Shown here piece after piece: positions 1-8,756 of a stretch of 64,000 nucleotides of DNA. Both the position numbers and the translations under genes were made by a program. Under the pieces are notes generated by a model. The model did no database searches. It was not told the origin of the DNA and worked only from the letters and a program-made list of their open reading frames with translations. Within the stretch, counting starts at the first letter, position 1; each line of letters opens with the position of its first letter. Source of the DNA: Gammaproteobacteria bacterium (GTDB lineage: Bacteria > Pseudomonadota > Gammaproteobacteria > Steroidobacterales > Foliamicaceae); NCBI GenBank assembly GCA_009844425.1, contig VYBN01000028.1:1-64000 (forward strand), given 5' to 3'.

Positions 1-719
1 GTGAGGGAGACAACTCTCCACCCCATCGGCTTATTCTCATTGTCAAGCGTGTCGGGGAAAAGCTTCCAGAGTTCTTGGGGGAGGTACGGGTCGCGGCCCT
101 CGGCTTTGGCGCGGGTGGGGCCGAAATCGACGAACCAGTCCTTGAAGATCGCCCGCGCCATCGCCTCCAGCGTCTCGTTCATCCGCCGGTTCAACTCGAT
201 CTTGTCGTCCAGCGCGCCGAGGACGCGGGCGATAGCCCGTTGTTCGGAAGTGGATGGGAGATTGACTTCCAAACCCTCAATGTCTGCGGGCCTTATAGAA
301 GGATAAGCCGAAGTGCTGTGCTCTGCGATCGTGTGAAGTTGGCCGACAATCTTTTCTTGGCTAAGAAACCAATACAGGAAACCAGCGTCTGCGATGTTCT
401 CGCGGACCCGCATCACTGCAAAACCCGTAGATACGAGAAAGTTTTCGGGAATGTCTCGCAACAGTCCGAAGTGGCGCTGATTGGGCCGGACTGTGGAAAA
501 AACGATGTCGCCCGGCCTCACTTTGCGGCGGGCGCGGCTGGGCAGCTCGTCTTTGCTCAATTCCAGATGCTGGATGGCCTTGATTCGATTATCCGTAATG
601 CTCCCAGTGTCGAGGTAGTTCACGAAAGGCCATGCTTCTTTCGGCTTGTATGTTGCCTCGTTCATGGCAACGCATTCGCCAAGCTTCACCCAAGACCAAT
701 CTCGGACTATTGTTGACAT
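1..719 (-). CDS. hsdS: Type I restriction-modification specificity subunit HsdS (partial, C-terminus off the left edge)
   Basis: Reading the minus strand from the ATG at 717-719 gives about 239 residues with no stop, running off the window. The first part is a target-recognition-like domain. It is followed by the typical HsdS central conserved region: an SEQRAIARVLGALDDKIE segment, then LNRRMNETLEAMARAIF and KDWFVDFGPTRAKAEG. This helical spacer separates the two target-recognition domains and docks HsdM. HsdS sets the DNA sequence recognised by the methylase/nuclease complex. The second recognition domain, and probably hsdR, lie outside the window. It starts 9 nt after the HicB-like gene, in the same orientation as hsdM. 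Confidence 0.9.
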   Translation of the reverse strand, partial: MSTIVRDWSWVKLGECVAMNEATYKPKEAWPFVNYLDTGSITDNRIKAIQHLELSKDELPSRARRKVRPGDIVFSTVRPNQRHFGLLRDIPENFLVSTGFAVMRVRENIADAGFLYWFLSQEKIVGQLHTIAEHSTSAYPSIRPADIEGLEVNLPSTSEQRAIARVLGALDDKIELNRRMNETLEAMARAIFKDWFVDFGPTRAKAEGRDPYLPQELWKLFPDTLDNENKPMGWRVVSL

Positions 720-728
720 ATCAAGCGA

Positions 729-941
729 TCACCACATGCTTCCGTTCGATCCGCTTGCGGGAGCATCTTGGCCCGCATCTCTGAGCACTTCCAGATAAAC
801 GGATATGGCTTCCTCTACGTTTCCGAGCGCTTCATTAACCGATTCACCCTGGGAATAGCAGCCAGGCAGAGCGGGAACCTCTACCCAGAAACCTCCTTCC
901 TCGGCCGGGTGGATGACCACTGAACAGTCCATAACCCTCAC
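729..941 (-). CDS. HicB-family antitoxin-like protein, no HicA partner
   Basis: A 70-residue protein with the HicB fold signature: a short strand (MDCSVVIHP), the EEGGFWVEVPALPGCYSQG core and a helix containing EALGNVEEAISVYLEVL. HicB proteins normally neutralise the small RNase HicA. No HicA-sized double-stranded-RNA-binding gene is adjacent on either side. The reading frame opens with GTG at 941, directly after the stop of the PIN-like gene; ATG at 932 is an alternative start and leaves the HicB core intact. It lies between the PIN-like toxin and hsdS, so it may be an orphan antitoxin or a regulator of the operon. Family assignment is firm; function in this place is inference. Confidence 0.8.
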   Translation of the reverse strand: MRVMDCSVVIHPAEEGGFWVEVPALPGCYSQGESVNEALGNVEEAISVYLEVLRDAGQDAPASGSNGSMW

Positions 942-1388
942 TCAGGCGACCTCGTACGCGCTGACTTTGCCGCTCTTTTGGATGCCCGCAACGTATGGCG
1001 CGGGCATTCGCGCATGGAAGCGAGCAATGCGGCGCCATCCTTTCACCAGCACGCTGGCAATTTCCGGGCCTGTTGCGTTCTTCATCCGAATGACCACGAC
1101 GCGGGCTGAGTGTTCCCGGATCGATTCCAATTCCGCCACCCGGTAACGCACGTTCTTGTCTTTCGTGATCGCCACCCAGCCCTTTCGTCCAACGAGAGCA
1201 ATCCAATCTTCGTCCGGCGCGTCCTGCGGGAGATGATCGTCATGCACCTCGACGGCTATTCCGGCATCGCGAAGTTGCCGCGCGATGATGTGCTTTCCAA
1301 GATTGCGATCAAGGAAGAGGGTGGGTTCAGGCGGCGGCTTTGAGCTCGCACCGGACCGCTTCTTCGATTTCCGCATTCTCGCGCTCAT
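942..1388 (-). CDS. PIN-like toxin of the VapC45/DUF5615 type
   Basis: A 148-residue protein with a PIN-like nuclease core: LFLDRNLGKHI near residues 24-34 (acidic residue D27), then DEDWIALVGRKGWVAITKDKN in the middle. This pattern fits DUF5615/VapC45-type ribonuclease toxins, which pair with DUF433 antitoxins; such a protein is encoded directly upstream. The annotated start overlaps the antitoxin by 62 nt, which is long for such pairs. The first 20 residues are basic and low in complexity, so the true start could be internal. The C-terminus is longer than the minimal PIN-like domain. It probably acts as an RNase when freed from its antitoxin. Confidence 0.75.
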   Translation of the reverse strand: MSARMRKSKKRSGASSKPPPEPTLFLDRNLGKHIIARQLRDAGIAVEVHDDHLPQDAPDEDWIALVGRKGWVAITKDKNVRYRVAELESIREHSARVVVIRMKNATGPEIASVLVKGWRRIARFHARMPAPYVAGIQKSGKVSAYEVA

Positions 1389-2019
1389 AGTCCTGCGCCA
1401 GGACCGCTATCGATTCGCCTGCCTTGTAGCGCTCGGCAATGAGCTCGGTGGCGAGGCCGGTGCCAGCGATGACAGGGCGTCCTGCGGAAAGCCTTGGGTC
1501 GATAACGATCATTGCTGGCGTATCTTCGGCGGCGCTCCGCGTGAAGGGATAGAGTTTGATCGGCACGCCGTCGAGGTCGCGATCAATCCGCTGCAGCGCT
1601 GCGTGAATGATCTCCCGCATGGCGATTTGCCCTGCTTGGCTGATGTTGATCAATTGCCCGTATTGTTCGACGAACAGGGCCAGCCCGTCCGTGTCAAGAT
1701 CCTGGCTGATCAGCGGATGGCGCTGGCCCATCGACCCTTCCGCATGTTCCGCCAGGTACTCAATTGCCACTCGCACACTCGGCATCTTCACCCCGTGCTT
1801 TCGCCGAATGGCGGCGAGCACGTGAAGCTCGGTAAGGTTCAGGAAGGAGAGCAGCGTCGGCTTGCGCCGAGGCGCCTGAATCAGTGGCTTGTACTGGCCT
1901 CTGCCTATTGACCAATAGCGAATGGTCGTAGCAGGCACCGAGAGGTACTGGGCAGCTTCCGAGATCGTATAGGAGGGGAGTCCCCGGAAATCGTTCGCCT
2001 TCAATTTTCGCCCGGCCAT
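1327..2019 (-). CDS. DUF433 antitoxin with MerR-like N-terminal helix-turn-helix (VapB45 type)
   Basis: A 230-residue protein in two parts. Residues about 15-60 look like a MerR-type helix-turn-helix (YTISEAAQYLSVPATTIRYW). Residues about 165-225 are a DUF433 domain (IDPRLSAGRPVIAGTG ... AERYKAGESIAVLAQDY). DUF433 proteins are the antitoxin partners of DUF5615/VapC45 PIN-like toxins, and the downstream overlapping gene encodes one. The HTH predicts that the protein represses its own promoter, probably in the 94-nt gap upstream. The long middle segment (about 60-160) has no assignment. Confidence 0.78.
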   Translation of the reverse strand: MAGRKLKANDFRGLPSYTISEAAQYLSVPATTIRYWSIGRGQYKPLIQAPRRKPTLLSFLNLTELHVLAAIRRKHGVKMPSVRVAIEYLAEHAEGSMGQRHPLISQDLDTDGLALFVEQYGQLINISQAGQIAMREIIHAALQRIDRDLDGVPIKLYPFTRSAAEDTPAMIVIDPRLSAGRPVIAGTGLATELIAERYKAGESIAVLAQDYERENAEIEEAVRCELKAAA

Positions 2020-2113
2020 TGGAAGCCCTCCCGGATATCAGCTTTGGAGCCAGTACCACAAAAGATTATAGCGAGACTATCCGGCTCCTCTGCGCTGTTG
2101 CGATGCCCTCTTG

Positions 2114-2470
2114 CTACGCAACCAACACCAGGTGCCCGCGCTTGATTTGCTCGCGGAAGCTCTCCGGCACTTCGTTCCAGACGAAGAGGTCAACGCGGAA
2201 CGGGAGGTTGCTTTCCTCGAAGGACTCGCGCAGAGCGGATACCGCCCGCGACTGCTCGGGAGTGGCGAAGACCACCATGTCCAGGTCGGAGGCCGGTCGG
2301 GAAGTTCCTTGTACTCGTGAACCGTACGCCCAGGCCTCCACGCCCGGCAGATGTTTCCGCAGCAGCGCTTCCACGATTTCGCGATGCCGCTCCTCCATGT
2401 CGAGCGCACCTGGCGGTGCGCCTTTCAGGGCATCGGTCATCGACTCGCCTTCGCCGTCGGTGTTGCTCAT
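2114..2470 (-). CDS. Minimal nucleotidyltransferase (MNT / HI0073 type)
   Basis: A 118-residue protein with the nucleotidyltransferase signature: GSR at 50-52 and the metal-binding pair in SDLDMVVF (D62 and D64). Small proteins of this kind pair with helical HI0074/HEPN-type partners; known pairs act as toxin-antitoxin systems in which the MNT protein adenylylates or otherwise neutralises the partner. The partner lies 57 nt upstream. Two starts are possible, at 2470 and at 2440 (MTDALKG); both keep the domain whole. Confidence 0.82.
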   Translation of the reverse strand: MSNTDGEGESMTDALKGAPPGALDMEERHREIVEALLRKHLPGVEAWAYGSRVQGTSRPASDLDMVVFATPEQSRAVSALRESFEESNLPFRVDLFVWNEVPESFREQIKRGHLVLVA

Positions 2471-2527
2471 GCTTTGCCGCCCCGGAAACCTGTGTTCAGC
2501 GAGACAATATCACTCCCCTGGATTGAT

Positions 2528-2944
2528 TCAGCGCCATGCCTCGCCGCTCAACTTGCCGTATAGGTGGATGGCGTCGCCGATGAAATGAGGGACAAGAGTC
2601 AGGCACGCCTTGGATTTTTCCCCATCGTAATCGTGGGAAGTGTCGATGCGGGCATCCGCATACTTGAGCCATTGCCCAACCGGCGAGGGCAGCAGTCCGT
2701 TTTCGTTGGCCAGGCGAAAAACGGGCTTTGGGCTGTTGGGCGGCTCTGCGATGCCCAACTCCTCCATCAGATACCGCTTGAGCACTTTCCATAAGCAGTC
2801 GTAGCATGTCTCGAAACGCTGGATGACCGACTCGGCAATGCCCTCGCGGATCAATTCAGGCTCCGCGGCATCCAGGGTCAGATGGTTATCGTGCTGCTCC
2901 TCAAGGCGTTTGAGGGACGAGCGAAACTTGCTGTAGTCGATCAT
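2528..2944 (-). CDS. Nucleotidyltransferase substrate-binding protein (HI0074 family, four-helix bundle)
   Basis: A 138-residue, mostly helical protein. The segments FRSSLKRLEE near the start and ESVIQRFETCYDCLWKVLKRYL in the middle are typical of HI0074 proteins, the obligate partners of HI0073-type minimal nucleotidyltransferases. It lies 14 nt downstream of hsdM and 57 nt upstream of the MNT gene, so it is probably co-transcribed with the restriction-modification operon. It is longer than some family members (the C-terminal part after SPVGQWLKYADARID). It is related to HEPN bundles, but a clear RNase motif (Rx4-6H) is not obvious, so which member of the pair is the toxin is open. Confidence 0.78.
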   Translation of the reverse strand: MIDYSKFRSSLKRLEEQHDNHLTLDAAEPELIREGIAESVIQRFETCYDCLWKVLKRYLMEELGIAEPPNSPKPVFRLANENGLLPSPVGQWLKYADARIDTSHDYDGEKSKACLTLVPHFIGDAIHLYGKLSGEAWR

Positions 2945-2958
2945 GTCTCAATAATCCA

Positions 2959-4518
<1,560 letters not shown>

Positions 4519-4548
4519 GGTAGGCGCCGGTATCTGATCGCGTGCCGC

Positions 4549-6051
4549 TTATTTCATTGTGGGCATCGCGAATTCGGGGTTGGCGGATGGTCCGGCGGGC
4601 CAGCGGGCGGTGACCGATTTCATGCGCGTGTAGAACCGGATGCCGTCCGGGCCGTGCATGTGCAGCGGACCGAACAGGGACCGTTTCCAGCCGCCGAAGC
4701 TGTGAAACGCCATCGGCACCGGGATCGGCACGTTCACGCCAACCATTCCGACCTGTATCTCCTCGCAGAAACGGCGCGCGCTGTCGCCGTCGCGCGTGAA
4801 GATGGCGGTGCCATTGCCGTATTCGTGCTCATTGATCAGGCGCACCGCTTCGTCGCGTGTGTCCACGCGCACGACGCTGAGCACGGGGCCGAAGATTTCC
4901 TCGTCGTAGATGCGCATGCCACGCCTGACGTGATCGAACAGCGTGGGACCAACGAAGAAACCGTGATTGGCCCCGGAACATTCGAAATCGCGGCCGTCCC
5001 GGCGCAGCGTGGCGCCCTCCTCGACGCCGCTGTCGATGTAAGCGCGCACCCTGGCTGCGTGCTCGGCTGAAATCAGCGGTCCCATCTGGGCTTCCTCCTC
5101 CAGGCCGTAGCCCGGGCCTACGCGCAGCGAGTCGATCTCCCGCTCCAGTCGGCCGACCAGCCGGTCGGCCACATCGTCCCCGACGCAAACGGCCACCGAA
5201 ATCGCCATGCAGCGTTCGCCGGCTGAGCCGTAGGCTGCGCCGATCAGCGATTGCACGACCTGCTCCGGGTCGGCGTCGGGCATCACGAGCATGTGGTTCT
5301 TTGCGCCGCCCAGCGCCTGCACGCGTTTGCCGCGTTCGCCCGCCGTTGCATAAACGTATTTCGCGACCGGGGTTGATCCCACGAAGCTGACGGCCTGGAC
5401 TCGATCGTCCGTAAGCAGGATGTCCACGGCCACCTTGTCGCCATTGACGATGTTGAAGACGCCGTCCGGAAGTCCCGCCTCGGTGAGCAATTCGGCCAGC
5501 CGCAGCGTCACTGACGGGTCTTTCTCCGAGGGCTTCATCACGAACGTGTTGCCGCAGGCGATGGCCACCGGGAACATCCACATCGGCACCATGGCCGGAA
5601 AATTGAACGGGCTGATCCCCGCGCAAACACCAAGCGGCTGCATGAGGCTGTAGCCGTCCACGCCCCGTCCCACGTTGAGGCTGTGCTCGCCCTTGAGCAG
5701 ATGGGGAATCCCTGTTGCGAACTCCACGACCTCGAGTCCACGCGCCAGTTCATTGCGCGCATCGGACAGCACCTTGCCGTGCTCCAGCGTGATGAGTTCG
5801 GCCAGCTCGTCGCGATGCTCCTCGACCAGCGCCTTGAACGCGAACATCACCCGGGCCCGATTGAGCGGCGTGACCGCGCTCCAGGACGGAAATGCCTGCT
5901 GGGCTGCCGCAATCGCGTTTCGGGTCTCGGCTTCGCTTGAAAGCGCGACGTTTCTGCAGTGTTGGCCGGTCGCCGGGTTGTAAACCAGCCCGACGCGCCC
6001 GGAAACACTGGCGGACCGGCGTCCGTCAATATAGTTTTCGATCGTTTTCAT
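4549..6051 (-). CDS. mmsA: CoA-acylating methylmalonate-semialdehyde dehydrogenase
   Basis: A 500-residue aldehyde dehydrogenase. It converts (methyl)malonate semialdehyde plus CoA and NAD+ to propionyl- or acetyl-CoA and CO2. Supporting features are ISPFNFP near 146-152, the catalytic cysteine C281 in SAGERC, and GGAKNH near 248-253. In this subfamily Asn takes the place of the general-base Glu of ordinary aldehyde dehydrogenases, which allows CoA acylation. It lies downstream of two demethylating dehydrogenases, separated by a 160-nt gap that holds a twin-hairpin repeat. Its role here could be valine, beta-alanine or inositol breakdown, or a later step of a methylated compound; the context does not decide. 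Confidence 0.93.
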   Translation of the reverse strand: MKTIENYIDGRRSASVSGRVGLVYNPATGQHCRNVALSSEAETRNAIAAAQQAFPSWSAVTPLNRARVMFAFKALVEEHRDELAELITLEHGKVLSDARNELARGLEVVEFATGIPHLLKGEHSLNVGRGVDGYSLMQPLGVCAGISPFNFPAMVPMWMFPVAIACGNTFVMKPSEKDPSVTLRLAELLTEAGLPDGVFNIVNGDKVAVDILLTDDRVQAVSFVGSTPVAKYVYATAGERGKRVQALGGAKNHMLVMPDADPEQVVQSLIGAAYGSAGERCMAISVAVCVGDDVADRLVGRLEREIDSLRVGPGYGLEEEAQMGPLISAEHAARVRAYIDSGVEEGATLRRDGRDFECSGANHGFFVGPTLFDHVRRGMRIYDEEIFGPVLSVVRVDTRDEAVRLINEHEYGNGTAIFTRDGDSARRFCEEIQVGMVGVNVPIPVPMAFHSFGGWKRSLFGPLHMHGPDGIRFYTRMKSVTARWPAGPSANPEFAMPTMK

Positions 6052-6068
6052 GATCCTCTATCTTGTGC

Positions 6069-6164
6069 GCGGGAGCGAGGGTATGTGCCTCGCGGCATGA
6101 CCTCCGCGGCATGTCCCTCGCGGGTGTCCCGTCTTCCCGGAGGGCGGGAGTCCCTCCCGCCCAG
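6069..6164. repeat. Twin-hairpin intergenic repeat, copy 1
   Basis: Read on the minus strand this stretch gives GGCGGGA-GGGAC-TCCCGCC, a 7-bp hairpin. A second hairpin follows, with GCGAGGG and CCCTCGC as arms. The same two hairpins in the same order occur at 46719-46785 on the plus strand. This copy is longer because the second hairpin contains an internal near-duplication of CATGCCGCG. It fills the gap between the 6212 dehydrogenase and mmsA. Confidence 0.6.
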
Positions 6165-6211
6165 GTTATACGCCTTCGCGTCCAGGATGGTGATGGTGGA
6201 CGGCGCCGGCA

Positions 6212-8668
6212 TCAGCATCGAATGCGCTTGTTTCGGGGGTCGTACATCGGCATTGCGGAAACATCCGCCGGAATTCGTTCACCGGCCACTTCGATGCTGA
6301 AGCCGCCTTCTGCCGGGTCCGGCGCTCTGGCGTTATCAATGTAGCCGAGCCCGATGGCGCCGCCAAGCGTGTGGCCGTACGCGCCCGAGGTAACGTGACC
6401 GACCAGGGCATCATCGCGCCAGATGGGTTCATTGTGGTAGAGCAGCGGACCCGGGTCCAGCAGCCGGAACTGCAGCAGCCGCTTCGTTGAACCGGTGGCC
6501 TTCTCCCTCAGCAGCGCCTCCCGGCCGATGAACCCGCCCGGCTTGTCGAATTTCACTGCAAAACCCAGTCCCGCCTCCAGCGGGGTGTCCTCGTCGGTGA
6601 TGTCGTGCCCCCAGTGGCGATAGGCCTTTTCGATGCGTAGCGAATCCAGCGCGTGGTAGCCGGCGTGGGTCATGCCGAACGGTTCGCCGGCGGTGGCGAT
6701 GAGGTCATAGACGCCGGCTACGAATTCCGTCGGTATGTAGATCTCCCAACCGAGTTCGCCCACGTAGGTGATCCGGGAGGCCCGCACCAGCGCGTAGCCC
6801 AACTCGATTTTCCGGCTGTGGGCGAACGGGAAAGCTTCGTGCGAGAGGTCGTTCGGAGTCAGCGATTGCAACAGTTCCCGGGCGTTCGGCCCCATGATCG
6901 AGATCACTCCCATGGCCGAGGTGACATTGGTGAGCACGCAATGGGCATCGGTCGGAATGTGCCGTTGCAGCCAGTCGAAGTCCCGGAATTCGGTAGCCGC
7001 GGCAGTCACTATCAGGAAACAGTCCTCCGCCAGCCGGGTCACGGTGAGGTCCGCTTCGATGCCGCCCCGCTCATTCAGCCATTGCGTATAGACGATGCGG
7101 TTAGGGCGCACGTCAACATTGTTGGCGCAGACGCGGCCGAGCACGCGGGCGGCGTCGCGGCCCTCGAGCCTGAACTTGGCGAAGGAAGACTGGTCGAACA
7201 GCCCCACCTGTTCGCGCACGGCCCGGTGCTCCGCCGCGGAATGCTCAAACCAGTTCTGCCGTCCGTAGCTGTATTCGTAACGCGCCAGGGCGGGGTCCGG
7301 CGCGTACCAGTTCGGCCGCTCCCAGCCCGCAAGCTCGCCGTGGCACGCTCCGACGGCCTTGAGGCGGTCGTAGAGTGGCGACTTGCGGACCCCTCGCGCG
7401 GTGTCGTACTGACGATAGGGGTAGTGCGTGGCGTACAGCAGGCCGAGGCTCTCGGATGCGCGCTCGCGAAGGTACTTGCGATTGCGCTGGAAGGGCTGGT
7501 TGCGGCGAACGTCCACTTCCCAAAGGTCTTTCGGCGGATGGCCGAAGCGAATCCACTCGGAGATCACCCGGCCGATGCCGCCGGCCGACTGCAGGCCGAT
7601 GGAATTCAGGCCCGCCGCCACGAAGCAATTGTCGAGTTCCGGCGCCTGGCCGATGTGGTAGCGCACGTCCGGCGTAAAACTCTCCGGGCCGCAGAAGAAG
7701 GTTTCCAGCCCGGCTGATTCCAGCGCCGGCATGCGAACCAGCGCCTGCTCCAGGATCGGCTCGAAGTGTTCGAGGCTGCCGGCGATTTCGTCGAAACAGA
7801 AGTCCTCGGGGATGCCTTCCATGGCCCAGGGGCGGGCATTCGGTTCGAACGCGCCCAGCAGCAGCTTGCCCGCGTCGTACTTGTAGTAGGCGCAGGCGTC
7901 GTAGTCGCGCACGACCGGGAAGCTCGAATCCAGCCCGGCCACCGATTCGAACAGCGCGTAGTAGTGCTCGCAGGCATGCAGGGGCACGTTCACGCCCACC
8001 GTCGCCGCCAGTTCCCGGGTCCACATGCCCGCGCACAGCACCACGCAGTCGGCGTCGATATCGCCGTGATCGGTGGTCACGCCCGTCACGCCCGCCGGCC
8101 CGGTGCGGATGGCGGTGACCGGCACGTTCTGAAAGATGCGCGCGCTGGCCGCGCGGGCCCCCTTGGCCAGCGCATTGGTGATGTCCACGGCGTTCGCGTA
8201 GCCGTCAGTTGGAATGTGGATGCCGCCGAGAAGGTCCCCGGTATTCAGCAGCGGCACCCGGGCCTTGATCGTGGCGGGCGTGACCACTTCCACCTCCAAT
8301 CCGAAGACTTTCGCCATCGACGCGCTGCGCTTGAGCTCCTCGAACCGTTCCTCGTTGGTTGCGAGCGAAAAGGAACCGCAGCGCCGGTAGCCGGCCGCCT
8401 GGCCGGTCTCGTCCTCCAGGCGCAGGTACAGCTCGCTGGTATAGCGGGCCAGTTCCGTCATATTGATGGAAGTCCGCAACTGGCCCACCAGTCCGGCAGC
8501 GTGCCAGGTCGTGCCGGAGGTCAGTTGTTTGCGCTCCAGCAGAAGAACGTCGGCCACGCCGTCCCGCGCCAGGTGATAGGCTACCGAGCAGCCGATCACG
8601 CCGCCGCCGATCACGATCACGCCGGCGCTTTTCGGCAGGCCGGCAGGGCGTTCAGGAGGAGCGGTCAT
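6212..8668 (-). CDS. FAD-dependent dimethylglycine/sarcosine dehydrogenase-like protein with GcvT domain (paralogue 2)
   Basis: An 818-residue protein. The N-terminal part is a D-amino-acid-oxidase-type flavin domain with the dinucleotide motif VIVIGGGVIGCSVAYHL. The C-terminal half resembles the glycine-cleavage T protein, including HAGYHALDSLRIEKAYRHWG. Enzymes of this build oxidatively demethylate N-methyl amines such as dimethylglycine or sarcosine and pass the methyl carbon to tetrahydrofolate. The ATG at 8668 is preferred over an upstream TTG at 8686, because the family starts just before the flavin motif. The previous gene is a paralogue with the same build, 88 nt upstream. The exact substrate cannot be read from the sequence. 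Confidence 0.88.
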   Translation of the reverse strand: MTAPPERPAGLPKSAGVIVIGGGVIGCSVAYHLARDGVADVLLLERKQLTSGTTWHAAGLVGQLRTSINMTELARYTSELYLRLEDETGQAAGYRRCGSFSLATNEERFEELKRSASMAKVFGLEVEVVTPATIKARVPLLNTGDLLGGIHIPTDGYANAVDITNALAKGARAASARIFQNVPVTAIRTGPAGVTGVTTDHGDIDADCVVLCAGMWTRELAATVGVNVPLHACEHYYALFESVAGLDSSFPVVRDYDACAYYKYDAGKLLLGAFEPNARPWAMEGIPEDFCFDEIAGSLEHFEPILEQALVRMPALESAGLETFFCGPESFTPDVRYHIGQAPELDNCFVAAGLNSIGLQSAGGIGRVISEWIRFGHPPKDLWEVDVRRNQPFQRNRKYLRERASESLGLLYATHYPYRQYDTARGVRKSPLYDRLKAVGACHGELAGWERPNWYAPDPALARYEYSYGRQNWFEHSAAEHRAVREQVGLFDQSSFAKFRLEGRDAARVLGRVCANNVDVRPNRIVYTQWLNERGGIEADLTVTRLAEDCFLIVTAAATEFRDFDWLQRHIPTDAHCVLTNVTSAMGVISIMGPNARELLQSLTPNDLSHEAFPFAHSRKIELGYALVRASRITYVGELGWEIYIPTEFVAGVYDLIATAGEPFGMTHAGYHALDSLRIEKAYRHWGHDITDEDTPLEAGLGFAVKFDKPGGFIGREALLREKATGSTKRLLQFRLLDPGPLLYHNEPIWRDDALVGHVTSGAYGHTLGGAIGLGYIDNARAPDPAEGGFSIEVAGERIPADVSAMPMYDPRNKRIRC

Positions 8669-8756
8669 CTGCCGCCGGACACGCAACAGTTGCTTGTCCC
8701 AACAGTCATGAGTCCGTGGGCGCGTCAGCCGGTCTTGCCCTGATCTTCATAAATCC

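Noticed and set aside
2019-2588. Plus-strand frame across the MNT and DUF433 genes
   Set aside because: It has no domain and overlaps two minus-strand genes with clear family motifs.
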